Shown: one piece after another, positions 1 through 6,628 of the stretch
Layout of the letters: the number at the start of each line of letters is the position of its first letter
How positions within the stretch are numbered: the first letter of the stretch is position 1
Notes under the pieces: model-generated
Seen by the model: the letters and a program-made list of their open reading frames with translations, nothing else
Database searches by the model: none
What the model was told of the DNA's origin: nothing
Assembly (NCBI GenBank): GCA_025350985.1
Contig: JANXWU010000462.1
Span: forward strand, 1-7,114
Direction: 5' to 3'
From: Spartobacteria bacterium
GTDB lineage: Bacteria > Verrucomicrobiota > Verrucomicrobiia > Chthoniobacterales > Chthoniobacteraceae
DNA: 7,114 nt
Made by a program: the position numbers and the translations under genes

Positions 1-459
1 TTCCTTGGAGTTCACTTCACAGTCCGGGACGATGGGCACGTCAAGATCGGCCCGACCGCTATTCCCGCCTTCTGGCGCGAACAGTACCGCGGGTTCGATA
101 ACTTCAAGTTCGGCGAGTTTATCGAGGTTCTTTTCCGCGAAGCCGGCCTCATGTTTTCGTCAAATTTCGACTTCAAGAAACTGGCAGTCGAAGAGTTACA
201 AAAGTATTCGCGTCCGCACTTAGTCGCACTTGCCTCCCATCTGGCGCACGGGGTTCGACCGGAACATTATCGGCGTTGGGGCCAACCCGGCATTCGCGCG
301 CAGTTGCTCGACATCAAGTCGCGAAAACTGGAGATGGACTTCGTTATCGAAGGCGACGGGCACTCGACACATGTCTTGAACGCCGTTTCTCCAGGTTGGA
401 CGTGTGCGTTCCCTTTCGCGCGCCACGTCGTGGATAAGATCGAACAATCCACGCACTGA
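1..459 (+). CDS. lhgO: L-2-hydroxyglutarate oxidase LhgO-like, C-terminal fragment (cut by window edge)
   Basis: The first reading frame is open from base 1 to a TGA at 457-459, giving 152 residues with no start in view, so the 5' end lies outside the window. The fragment begins FLGVHFTVRDDGHVKIGPTA, matching the LGVHFT...GPNA segment of E. coli LhgO and human L2HGDH. It ends with SPGWTCAFPFARHVVDKI, which corresponds to the conserved SPAATSAIPIG.HIV.K tail of that family. Between them lie YRRWGQPGIRAQLLD (family L.PWPAGVRAQ) and DFVIEGDGHSTHVLNAVSP. These family comparisons are from memory. Family members are FAD enzymes of roughly 400 residues that oxidise L-2-hydroxyglutarate to 2-oxoglutarate and pass electrons to the membrane. 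The visible part is the C-terminal third; the N-terminal FAD-binding Rossmann motif would be upstream. A related FAD oxidoreductase of the DAO fold is the alternative. The gene converges on the glycosyltransferase gene with 19 bases between the stop codons and no hairpin there. Confidence 0.85.
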   Translation, partial: FLGVHFTVRDDGHVKIGPTAIPAFWREQYRGFDNFKFGEFIEVLFREAGLMFSSNFDFKKLAVEELQKYSRPHLVALASHLAHGVRPEHYRRWGQPGIRAQLLDIKSRKLEMDFVIEGDGHSTHVLNAVSPGWTCAFPFARHVVDKIEQSTH

Positions 460-478
460 CTTCCTTTCAAGAACATCC

Positions 479-2107
479 TCACGGTGGGGGCCGAGACGGT
501 TCTACCTTTCGTTTGAAGATGTATATCGCCTCGGCGTTTTTCTGGTAGTTCGTGACTGACTTGAAGCTTCGCCAGAATAACTCCGGCCGATAGAGATCCT
601 TCCAATAAGTATCGATGGTTTCGACGTGTTCGTATTTGAGCCCAGGCTTCTTCCAGCCATTGATGGACTGGACCACCTGACCGACCACCGGCCCGAACGC
701 GATCAAGTAATCGGGCGGCTCCTGTCCTTGAAAGTGGATCATCGGCAAGCCGCGAAACTGCTGCGGCGGCGGCCACGCCAGTTGCCACGCATAGACCGCC
801 TTGGGCGCATGAAACATTAACGGATAAGTCATATAATCCGGCGACACCCAGATGGATTCGCCTGGGCGCACATGGTCATTGATCCACTTCGCCGCCGGGG
901 TGTAAGGATCAGTCGGGGGACTAACTAGTTCGCCACTATAACGAAGTAGGGTCGAGCTAAGTCCCGAGGCGAGCAGCGGTCCTCCGTGGATTAGATTGGT
1001 GCCGAAGGCCACGACGGCGAGCACCAATGCCAGGGGAGGCTGGTGGCCACAGAGGAGCAGGATGGTTCGGACTTCAATAGCAATGCAGAGCGGAATGGCA
1101 GGAACGAGGTAACGGACATCCGCCACCGATGCCCCAGCCATCGTCTGGGGGGAAACACAAGTAATCGCCGCGACAAAAACACCGAGCGCGACCAATGCAC
1201 GGAAGAGCCATTGATCCTTTCGGGTCCAAGCTACGAAAATCGCCAGCAGCAAGAGCCCCCCGACGAGGAACTCGCAGCGATTCATGTCGCGCCAGTTCCA
1301 ATAGAAAAGCTGCAGCCGATCCCCCAGCGTGCTGGTCGCGGCATAACCTCCGAACTGAGTCCGCAAAGGATTCCAGATCGACGCGATCAGCCCGCAGCCA
1401 AGGGCCAGTGGAACCACCAACCACCAGCCATCCTGCCAGCGCCGCCGCTCGTGCCGGCGCCAAAGGACATAGTCGATCGCCAGACATCCATAAAGCGCGG
1501 CACAGACCATGTAGTTGGCCGCAAACAAACTTACGGAGAGCAGCGCCATCGCGAGCAAGGTCCGCTTTTCGCCGCGCCAGGCGAAATAGGCGAAGACCAC
1601 CGCCATGCTTAAGAACACCGTGGGCGCATGGTAGCGGCTTTGGCGGCTGTAAAGGACGAACGAGACGTTCCCCAGCACTGCCAAGGCCGCGACCGCTTGC
1701 GTCAGCGGTCCCGCTTTGATCCGGCGCAGCCACCACGCGCCCATCGCCACTGCCGCCAGCCCGAACAGCGCGAAGGGCAGGCGCACCGCCAGCGCATTCT
1801 TCCCAAACATCCCCATCGACGCCGCCGCCAAGTAAGCGGACAGCGGCGGCGTGGAACGGTCGTGCAACTCGCGGACCAGCAGCCCGCCGCGGTACGCGAC
1901 GAGGTTATGATCCAGCACCACCGAAGTGTCTCCCGTTTTCAGCACGCCTTCGCCCACCAACGCAATCATCGCCTCGTCGTCCCAGATCGCATAATGCCCC
2001 AGCCGCGCGAAGAGCAGCAGCCCCATCAGCGCGAGAAACCCCACCCGCGCCGCGTCCTCCAAGTTCCGCCTCCTCTTCGGCGCGCGCACAGGAGCTGGCT
2101 TCCTCAT
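479..2107 (-). CDS. GT39-like (GT-C fold) membrane glycosyltransferase
   Basis: The 542-residue protein is a polytopic inner-membrane protein of the PMT/ArnT (GT39) type. Such enzymes take a sugar from a polyprenyl-phosphate donor and add it to an acceptor on the periplasmic face. After a basic N-terminus (RKPAPVRAPKRRR) comes the first membrane helix at about residues 22-41, then WDDEA (D43, D44, E45), which sits where the catalytic acidic pair of the first outer loop is expected. DRSTPPLSAYLAAASMGMFG (83-102) matches the family's D..PPL.Y pattern, SRQSRYHAPTVFLSMAVVFA (154-173) matches the usual S.QARYYAL helix, and RYLVPAIPL (332-340) matches the late RYL.P.LP element. Residues from about 400 on lack long hydrophobic stretches and probably form a periplasmic domain. 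The start ATG follows the Nudix stop by 10 bases, which contain a very strong GGAGG site, so the two genes are almost certainly co-transcribed. Donor and acceptor cannot be read from the sequence. Confidence 0.82.
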   Translation of the reverse strand: MRKPAPVRAPKRRRNLEDAARVGFLALMGLLLFARLGHYAIWDDEAMIALVGEGVLKTGDTSVVLDHNLVAYRGGLLVRELHDRSTPPLSAYLAAASMGMFGKNALAVRLPFALFGLAAVAMGAWWLRRIKAGPLTQAVAALAVLGNVSFVLYSRQSRYHAPTVFLSMAVVFAYFAWRGEKRTLLAMALLSVSLFAANYMVCAALYGCLAIDYVLWRRHERRRWQDGWWLVVPLALGCGLIASIWNPLRTQFGGYAATSTLGDRLQLFYWNWRDMNRCEFLVGGLLLLAIFVAWTRKDQWLFRALVALGVFVAAITCVSPQTMAGASVADVRYLVPAIPLCIAIEVRTILLLCGHQPPLALVLAVVAFGTNLIHGGPLLASGLSSTLLRYSGELVSPPTDPYTPAAKWINDHVRPGESIWVSPDYMTYPLMFHAPKAVYAWQLAWPPPQQFRGLPMIHFQGQEPPDYLIAFGPVVGQVVQSINGWKKPGLKYEHVETIDTYWKDLYRPELFWRSFKSVTNYQKNAEAIYIFKRKVEPSRPPP

Positions 2108-2109
2108 CG

Positions 2110-2119
2110 CCCTCCTCCT
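2110..2119 (-). promoter_or_regulatory. Strong Shine-Dalgarno for the GT39-like gene, overlapping the Nudix stop codon
   Basis: Read on the minus strand the junction is TAGGAGGAGGGCGATG. The Nudix stop TAG supplies the first bases of an AGGAGGAGGG purine run that ends 2 bases before the ATG. The canonical AGGAGG lies about 6 bases from the start. This fixes the start codon at 2107 and makes translational coupling of the two genes likely. It is the best ribosome-binding site in the window. Confidence 0.75.
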
Positions 2120-2666
2120 AGCTCCGCAGCCGCGCGGCCGCCAGCGAGATCAACGCCACCGAACTCAGCGACACCACGTTCCCCACCCGCAACTCCTCCA
2201 GCACCACGTCCAGCGGCAGCAGCAGCAATTCCATTTCCTCCAAGTCGTCCGCGTTCGGCGTGGCCTGCACTTGCGCCTGCCGGGCTAAATAAAGATGCGC
2301 CTCGCCGCAGCGATAGTTGCTGTTGGGCACGAAACGCCCCAGCGACTCCCATGCTTCCGACGCGTAACCCGTCTCCTCCAGCAGCTCCCGGCGCGCCGCC
2401 GCCAGCGGATCCTCGCCTTCCTCCAGCAACCCCCCCGGCAGCATCAAGCTCACCCGCCCGATCCCATGCCGATACTGCCGCGCGATCACCACCCTCCCCT
2501 CGGGCGTCACCGCCATCATCACCACCCACGAACGCAACTCGATCCGGTAATACGGCTCGATCATCCGGCCATCGGGCAGCTCCACGGTTTGCTCCTCCAC
2601 CCGCACGTATGGCGGCGAGTCATACACCGTCTCGGCGCGCATTACTTTCCAAGGCAGATGCTCCAT
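2118..2666 (-). CDS. Nudix hydrolase (ADP-ribose / NDP-sugar pyrophosphatase type)
   Basis: From the ATG at 2666 the protein has 182 residues, normal for the ADP-ribose pyrophosphatase branch of Nudix enzymes. These cleave nucleoside diphosphate sugars to NMP and sugar phosphate with Mg2+. The Nudix box is complete at residues 79-101: G79, E85, then RELLEETGY at 93-101, fitting GX5EX7REUXEEXGU. Upstream are the typical paired elements: VELPDGR (28-34), a beta strand WVVMMAVTPEGRVVIARQYR (47-66), and LMLPGG leading into the box. The N-terminus MEHLPWKVM is a common opening for this group. The frame stays open to a GTG at 2822, but the added 52 residues (MCESAADESPP...) match nothing I know and overlap the small ORF, so the ATG was preferred. 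A GGGAAAGGA purine stretch lies about 12 bases upstream. Next to sugar genes a sugar nucleotide substrate is plausible, but specificity is not readable. Confidence 0.85.
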   Translation of the reverse strand: MEHLPWKVMRAETVYDSPPYVRVEEQTVELPDGRMIEPYYRIELRSWVVMMAVTPEGRVVIARQYRHGIGRVSLMLPGGLLEEGEDPLAAARRELLEETGYASEAWESLGRFVPNSNYRCGEAHLYLARQAQVQATPNADDLEEMELLLLPLDVVLEELRVGNVVSLSSVALISLAAARLRS

Positions 2667-2689
2667 GGTTTCGACGCGTCCTTTCCCGC

Positions 2690-2803
2690 TTAGTTGTTCA
2701 GCAGCTTGCGCCGCAGCGTGATACTCGCCATGTCTTCCACGTTCCTCCGTTGCATCGCCGCGGAGTCGGCGCTCACAAAAAGAACATCGAGGGGGCGATT
2801 CAT
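2690..2803 (-). pseudogene. Short ORF, possible stub of a cobalamin-binding radical SAM gene
   Basis: An ATG at 2803, 19 bases after the DegT-like stop, opens a 37-codon frame ending in TAA at 2692-2690. The peptide begins MNRPLDVLFVSADSAA. From memory this resembles the N-terminus of B12-binding-domain radical SAM proteins (pattern D[IV]LFVNADSSAKAYQ), which often occur in surface-glycan and lipid-modification loci. The expected continuation is absent. The peptide instead runs on as MQRRNVEDMASITLRRKLLNN and stops. That tail could be the C-terminal end of the same or another gene joined by an internal deletion. The spacing after the DegT-like gene is normal for an operon, which argues that a real gene once began here. 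The alternative is a chance short ORF in a 156-base spacer, or a genuine small protein. The match is short, so this is a hypothesis. Confidence 0.3.
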
Positions 2804-2822
2804 CGGCGGCACTCTCGCACAC

Positions 2823-3626
2823 CTACACCGCGTTCAGCAACCGGCACAGCTCCCGCACCCGTGCCGGCTCCAGCTCGGGATAGTTCCCGATGTAGGCGCC
2901 GTGGAAGTGCACGTGGTCCACCCGGGGATAATCGCGGTACGCGTCGGGATACAGCCTTCTGAGGTAAGGCTGGCGCAACTGGTTGCCGCCGCCCGAAGTC
3001 CCGCGCCGGAACTCGATCGCGTGCGCGTGCAGCATCGCCTCCACCCGCCCCCACAACGCCCCGTCCGCCTCGCGCAACACCAAAGTCAGCGCGTAGTTGC
3101 TGCTCCCCTCGACCGCGAAGTCCGTCCAGTAACGCACCGGGTCCAGGTTCTCCAAGAACACCCGCAGATTCTCCGAGCGCTTCAAGTTGTTCGCGTCCAG
3201 GCGCGGCAGTTGCGCGCGTCCGATCACCGCGTTCAGCTCGGTGCTCCGCACGTTCCAGGCGGGGAACGCGAAGATGAAGTTCGGGTTCAAGTCCGCGTGC
3301 CGCGCCCGGTATTCCTCGCGCCGCGCCGCCGACTTGATCTCCCGTGTCATCCCGTGCGAGCGCATCATTCTCACCACTTCGTACAGCTCCTCGTCATCCG
3401 TGCAGACCATCCCGCCTTCGATCGTGCTCAAATGATGCGCGTAGTAAAAAGAAAAGTTCGACATCAGCCCATGCGTCCCCAGCTTGCGCCCCTGCATCAT
3501 CGCCCCGTGCGACTCGCACACATCCTCGATCAACGGCACCTTCCGCTCGCGCAGCTCCGCCACGAACTCCGCCGTCAGCGCGTTATACCCGAGGATGTGC
3601 GTCACGAACACCGCCACACGTTGCTG
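2823..3626 (-). pseudogene. DegT/DnrJ/EryC1/StrS-family protein (His-for-Lys, sugar 3-dehydratase-like), 5'-truncated
   Basis: The frame is open from codon CAG at 3626-3624, just after an in-frame TAA (3629-3627), to a TAG at 2825-2823. The first possible start is the GTG at 3617, giving 264 residues. Family members have about 370-440. The sequence begins in the middle of the PLP-dependent fold (VFVTHILGYNA), then LIEDVCESHGA (29-39; D32 is the expected PLP pyridine-nitrogen aspartate), SFYYAHHLSTIEGGMVCTDD (56-75), RSHGM (86-90), WNVRSTELNAVIGRAQL (121-137) and RRGTSGGGNQLRQPYLRR (204-221). H61 occupies the position of the Schiff-base lysine, as in ColD and RfbH/E1, which remove a 3-hydroxyl from 4-keto-6-deoxy sugar nucleotides instead of transaminating. 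About 100-150 N-terminal residues, including the loop that holds the cofactor phosphate, are missing, and no frame between here and 3683 could encode them. It is probably non-functional, although the retained part shows no internal stop or frameshift, so the loss may be recent. Confidence 0.8.
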
Positions 3627-3682
3627 TTATATTTTAACCGATCTGTGATCGACCCAAACCACTTCCCCGATAACCATCACCC
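3627..3682. other. Junction between truncated DegT-like gene and FkbM gene, with a small inverted repeat
   Basis: This short spacer separates the broken 5' end of the DegT-like frame from the FkbM start. It contains an A+T-rich stretch (TTATATTTTAA, 3627-3637) and a perfect inverted repeat, CGATC-TGT-GATCG, at 3639-3651. A plus-strand promoter could be TTGCTG (3621-3626) with TGTGAT (3644-3649) at a 17-base spacing, but both boxes match consensus poorly. On the minus strand TAAAAT (3636-3631) resembles a -10 box without a convincing -35. No ribosome-binding site precedes the FkbM ATG. I see no terminal inverted repeats, target duplication or attachment site that would explain the break. Confidence 0.4.
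3639..3651. repeat. Perfect 5-bp inverted repeat with 3-base centre
   Basis: CGATC-TGT-GATCG lies in the only divergent intergenic gap of the window, between the truncated DegT-like gene and the FkbM gene. It has no following T-run on either strand, so it is not an intrinsic terminator. It could be a small operator or simply chance; the arms are short. Confidence 0.3.
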
Positions 3683-4435
3683 ATGAGTTTGAGAAAACTT
3701 GCATTCGTTGCCCGCCGCAGCGCGGCCTCCGCGCTTTTCCAGGGCATGAGGCTGCGTAATTACATCTTCGGCAAGTTTGACAAGCGCCGGCGTTTTTATG
3801 CTGAGTTCTTCACGGATCGCTACATCCGCAAGACCTTCTTCCCGGACTTTTCCTATCGTGGCTGCGTGGTCGAGGTGGGATGTGCCACTCCCGAGCTACT
3901 CAGCATGAGCCAGCACTTTCGCGAATCGGGCTGGCGGTGCATCGGCGTCGAGCCTAATCCCCGCTTCGTGGCTCTTCATAAGACGCGCGGCAACGAAGTC
4001 TTTCAGTATGCCGCAGCCGACTTTGAAGCGGACGACTACGATTTCGTAGTTGCCGAGGCTAATGAAGGCTATTCGGATCACCAACTTTCGGCGCACTCTT
4101 ACTCTTCGTTGACCATCAAGCCTGAGTTTGCGGATTACAAAGGAGGTGCGCTGCGTAACTTCAAGCAAACAAATATCAAAGTTAGCGTCCGTCGCCTAAA
4201 TGACATCCTAAGCGTTCACTGTCCCGACGTTTCGACCATCGACCTGCTCGCCATCGACGTTAAAGGATATGAACTGGAGGTGATGCGAGGCTTCACCCCC
4301 GCTCGCTACAAAACCAAAGTGATAGTGCTCGAAAACCTGTTTCACGACAAGGCTTATACTGAATACATGAAGAGCATCAGATACCTTCTACAAAAGAAGA
4401 TTCACTATAACTACATCTACGTTCCTGAGCGCTAA
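3683..4435 (+). CDS. FkbM-family SAM-dependent methyltransferase
   Basis: The 250-residue protein has the class I methyltransferase layout of the FkbM family, which O-methylates sugars and other hydroxyls in glycans and natural products. The SAM-binding motif I is VVEVGCATPELLS (62-74). The acidic end of strand 2 is GVEPNP (88-93), and the family's late motif is IDLLAIDVKGYELEVMRGF (186-204), followed by VIVLENLF (213-220). VSVRRLNDIL (167-176) matches the V...LD.LL segment that normally precedes the late motif. K194 stands where most members carry Glu (IDVEG). The start is the first ATG after an in-frame TAA at 3671-3673, with no visible Shine-Dalgarno. The gene is alone on its strand between two minus-strand blocks. 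Its G+C is lower by eye: 28 of 60 bases at 4141-4200 against 45 of 60 at 3001-3060 in the DegT-like gene. That fits separate acquisition. The substrate is unknown; a surface sugar is the natural guess from context. Confidence 0.8.
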   Translation: MSLRKLAFVARRSAASALFQGMRLRNYIFGKFDKRRRFYAEFFTDRYIRKTFFPDFSYRGCVVEVGCATPELLSMSQHFRESGWRCIGVEPNPRFVALHKTRGNEVFQYAAADFEADDYDFVVAEANEGYSDHQLSAHSYSSLTIKPEFADYKGGALRNFKQTNIKVSVRRLNDILSVHCPDVSTIDLLAIDVKGYELEVMRGFTPARYKTKVIVLENLFHDKAYTEYMKSIRYLLQKKIHYNYIYVPER

Positions 4436-6087
4436 TCTCGCCAGCCTTCCACAAAAACGATCGGCAAGTTTTCGTAATCGGCAACTTTCTGAGCATTAGG
4501 AACCTCCACTACGCGCGCTTGCAAGGCGTGCTGTTGGACAAAACGGCCAATGTTTTGCGACCACATTTCGTAGTAAGCGCCGTTATTCCAGCCGTACGGA
4601 CTGCCGGGGGCGGGCGGAAGATTAAATGGAATCTGATTAGCTGGAGGGAAGCTGAGGCCGCCGACAAGCCAGACGTGCCCGCCGCCTCTTAAGGTTTCAG
4701 TAATTTTGTCGGTGATTGGACGAATCGCATCCAGCGGAGCAGCTTGGCTCATCATCGTCTTCACTTCATCGTAACGATGCACCCGATGATCCGATACGGA
4801 CGGCAAGGTTATCCACGATGCGGGGCCAGTGTAATAGCGGCGGAAGGTGATGCCTACGAACCACGGATTCACGACGACGCAGTCATGCTCTGTAGTGTTT
4901 TTGGAAACGACTCCGGCAACGAGGTCAATGTTCGTGAGACGTGCCTTGAGAGCTTCGGCTGAGTTAAAAAACGAGACGACTAGCATAACCCCAGCAAAGG
5001 CGGCAATAGTTAGGCGTCCAGCCACGCGGTTGCGTAGTGGTATAAGTCCGGCTTCCGTCGTAATTGCCGTCAACGACATCCAACCGACGTAATACCAAGG
5101 ATAGGTGACGTAATTCAGGCTCTTGAGAAATAAAGCGTAAGCCACGGATCCTATTAAAAGAGTTGCAAGGGAATAGATAAGCAAACTGCGTTGGCTCTCT
5201 GTTACAGTAAGAGTTTCAGGTTTGGTCAGACTGACCGTTGCGATCAAAATGGTGCCGATAACGCTCACGGCCCATAACCATGCTACGGTGGTGCCAGAGG
5301 TCGAAAGTGTTCCTCCGAGTTTTTGGAATAGAAAACCAAAGGTAACGGCGGGCTGCTGCACTAGAACATACCATTCATGTTGGCGGGCCAGCGGCGCGGA
5401 ATAGACCAGCAGCGTGAGCGCGGTAATGCCGCCGATCGCGAGAATGAGTGCGGCGAGTTTCCATTGCCGCCCGGTGGCGGTGAGCACCGCGCCGCCGGAG
5501 CAGATCGCGAAGATGAGGACGGAATTATAGTAGAGGGTGTGGACGCTGCAAAGAGCGCATAACAGGGCGATGGCGAACGTGCGAGTGTTAGGCTTTTGCA
5601 CAAAGGCCCAGACCATTCCGAAGGTAAGAACGCTGAAGATCATTCCCAGTCCGTAAGCGCGAAGGCCATCGCCCCAGCGGACGACGACGGGGCTGAGACC
5701 GATGAGAGCCAGTGCGACGAGCGGGGGCGAGGAAGTGAGGCGGCGTGCGTTGAGCCAAAGGATGGCGAGGAACAGGAGGCCGATAAGCAGACCGAGATTG
5801 CGCAAGGCGGCGTCGCTGCCGAACCCGATACCGTGCAGCAGCCGGAGCAGGGTGAGCCAGATGGCGGGGACGGAATCGAACTCGAAGTTCTGCCAAAGCT
5901 CGCGAAGCGTGGGCATGGTGGCGAGGTGGACGGAATTGAGTTCGTCCCGCCAAAGTGCGCCGACGTGGGCGCGGTTAATAAGGTGGAGCACCAGCGCGGC
6001 GATCGTGAGGACGACGGCGGTGATCCACTCGGCGATGAGAAGTCCCGCGGTATGACCGGGAGTGCGGGTGGTTTTTTTGGCAGGCAT
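4432..6087 (-). CDS. Second GT39-like (GT-C fold) membrane glycosyltransferase
   Basis: The 551-residue protein has a short basic N-terminus, a first membrane helix at about 16-37, then WRDEL (46-50; D48 and E49 at the expected catalytic position of the first outer loop). DSVPAIWLTLLRLLHGIGFG (71-90) corresponds to the D..P.....LR...FG element. RWGDGLRAYGLGMIFSVLTF (137-156) is a variant of the S.EARMYAL helix with an uncommon GDGLRAYGLGM core. Further helices run to about residue 375. The remaining 175 residues appear soluble and periplasmic, with a Pro-rich stretch at 481-499. The protein differs clearly from the other GT39-like protein in the window and is not a recent duplicate. Its ATG lies 3 bases after the stop of the small membrane protein gene and has no good Shine-Dalgarno, so it probably depends on coupled translation. 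The stop TAG overlaps the convergent FkbM stop. Its donor and acceptor cannot be inferred. Confidence 0.8.
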   Translation of the reverse strand: MPAKKTTRTPGHTAGLLIAEWITAVVLTIAALVLHLINRAHVGALWRDELNSVHLATMPTLRELWQNFEFDSVPAIWLTLLRLLHGIGFGSDAALRNLGLLIGLLFLAILWLNARRLTSSPPLVALALIGLSPVVVRWGDGLRAYGLGMIFSVLTFGMVWAFVQKPNTRTFAIALLCALCSVHTLYYNSVLIFAICSGGAVLTATGRQWKLAALILAIGGITALTLLVYSAPLARQHEWYVLVQQPAVTFGFLFQKLGGTLSTSGTTVAWLWAVSVIGTILIATVSLTKPETLTVTESQRSLLIYSLATLLIGSVAYALFLKSLNYVTYPWYYVGWMSLTAITTEAGLIPLRNRVAGRLTIAAFAGVMLVVSFFNSAEALKARLTNIDLVAGVVSKNTTEHDCVVVNPWFVGITFRRYYTGPASWITLPSVSDHRVHRYDEVKTMMSQAAPLDAIRPITDKITETLRGGGHVWLVGGLSFPPANQIPFNLPPAPGSPYGWNNGAYYEMWSQNIGRFVQQHALQARVVEVPNAQKVADYENLPIVFVEGWRD

Positions 6088-6090
6088 GAC

Positions 6091-6627
6091 TTACAAGGTG
6101 GCGTCGTGTTCCGCGTGTTCGGGGTGGAGCGGGATGCCTAGGATGCGGCGCGCGATCCGGGCGACCGCGGCCCCAAGCAGGACGGATTTCCCATGCAAAA
6201 AGAGCCGACCGTTTTCCTCGCGCAACTGCCCCAGCTCCAACAGGCGGGGGATGCGGTTCCCAAGGATGGCGTTCTTATTGTAGCGGGTGACGAGGGATTC
6301 CGGCGTGAGCGTTCCCTGACGCTCGATCTGCATGAGTAGCTGGATGTGCATGGAAACGTCCGTGAGCGTGAAGACGAACCAGTTAAGGAAAACGCAGCAG
6401 TTGAGATAGATCAGGAACAGGGCTAGCCCGCAGACTAGCTGGAAAGCGTCGGAGCCAAAGGTACGGATGTGAAAAAGGAGGTAAAGCGGGGGAAGAATAA
6501 GGTTCGCGTAAAAGCCAGCAGTGAAAGGGTTGCGGTGCGGATGGGTTCCGGGCCGGCGGTTAAGTCCTGCGAGGACGACGCAGAGAACGATCGGCGACAC
6601 TAGCATCAGAATGAGAATGAAGTGCAT
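6091..6627 (-). CDS. Small membrane protein with putative winged-helix-like C-terminal tail, function unknown
   Basis: I do not recognise this 178-residue protein. Hydrophobic helices are visible at about 2-21, 37-54 and 62-88, with RR and HPHR between the first two. The tail from about residue 95 is soluble. It reads GTLTPESLVTRYNKN (105-119), GNRIPRLLELGQLREENG (123-140), then RLFLHG (141-146). This is an arrangement of two helices and a small hairpin that resembles a winged helix (R...L...G.L....G...L). A further amphipathic helix (VARIARRILG, 155-164) may lie on the membrane. The tail resembles that of the neighbouring 6629-7114 protein. The ATG follows that gene's stop by 1 base, with AAGG about 5 bases upstream, and the glycosyltransferase gene follows 3 bases downstream. 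It may be an accessory or regulatory partner of that glycosyltransferase, an inference from position only. Confidence 0.7.
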   Translation of the reverse strand: MHFILILMLVSPIVLCVVLAGLNRRPGTHPHRNPFTAGFYANLILPPLYLLFHIRTFGSDAFQLVCGLALFLIYLNCCVFLNWFVFTLTDVSMHIQLLMQIERQGTLTPESLVTRYNKNAILGNRIPRLLELGQLREENGRLFLHGKSVLLGAAVARIARRILGIPLHPEHAEHDATL

Positions 6628-6628
6628 C

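Noticed and set aside
460..478. Possible terminator between the convergent lhgO and glycosyltransferase genes
   Set aside because: Only 19 bases, with no inverted repeat or T-run.
267..788. 173-codon minus-strand frame across the lhgO/glycosyltransferase junction
   Set aside because: It overlaps two genes with clear homology in other frames and has no recognisable motif.
2667..2822. N-terminal extension of the Nudix protein to a GTG at 2822
   Set aside because: MEHLPWK is a typical family start with a purine-rich site upstream, and the extra 52 residues have no family character.
1628..2962. 444-codon open frame on the plus strand
   Set aside because: It is antisense to the Nudix gene and the start of the GT39-like gene, is Pro/Arg/Ala-rich without family motifs, and its openness follows from high G+C codon bias on the other strand.
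2694..3686. 330-codon open frame on the plus strand
   Set aside because: It is antisense to the DegT-like gene, whose conserved motifs are unmistakable; the product (many His, Arg, Gln, Val) resembles nothing.
3627..4435. FkbM segment as an insertion sequence or transposon cargo
   Set aside because: No terminal inverted repeats, target-site duplication or transposase remnant could be found at either boundary.
5596..6141. 181-codon plus-strand frame opposite the second glycosyltransferase
   Set aside because: It has an acidic, low-complexity composition typical of an antisense shadow; the opposite strand encodes WRDEL and other GT39 elements.
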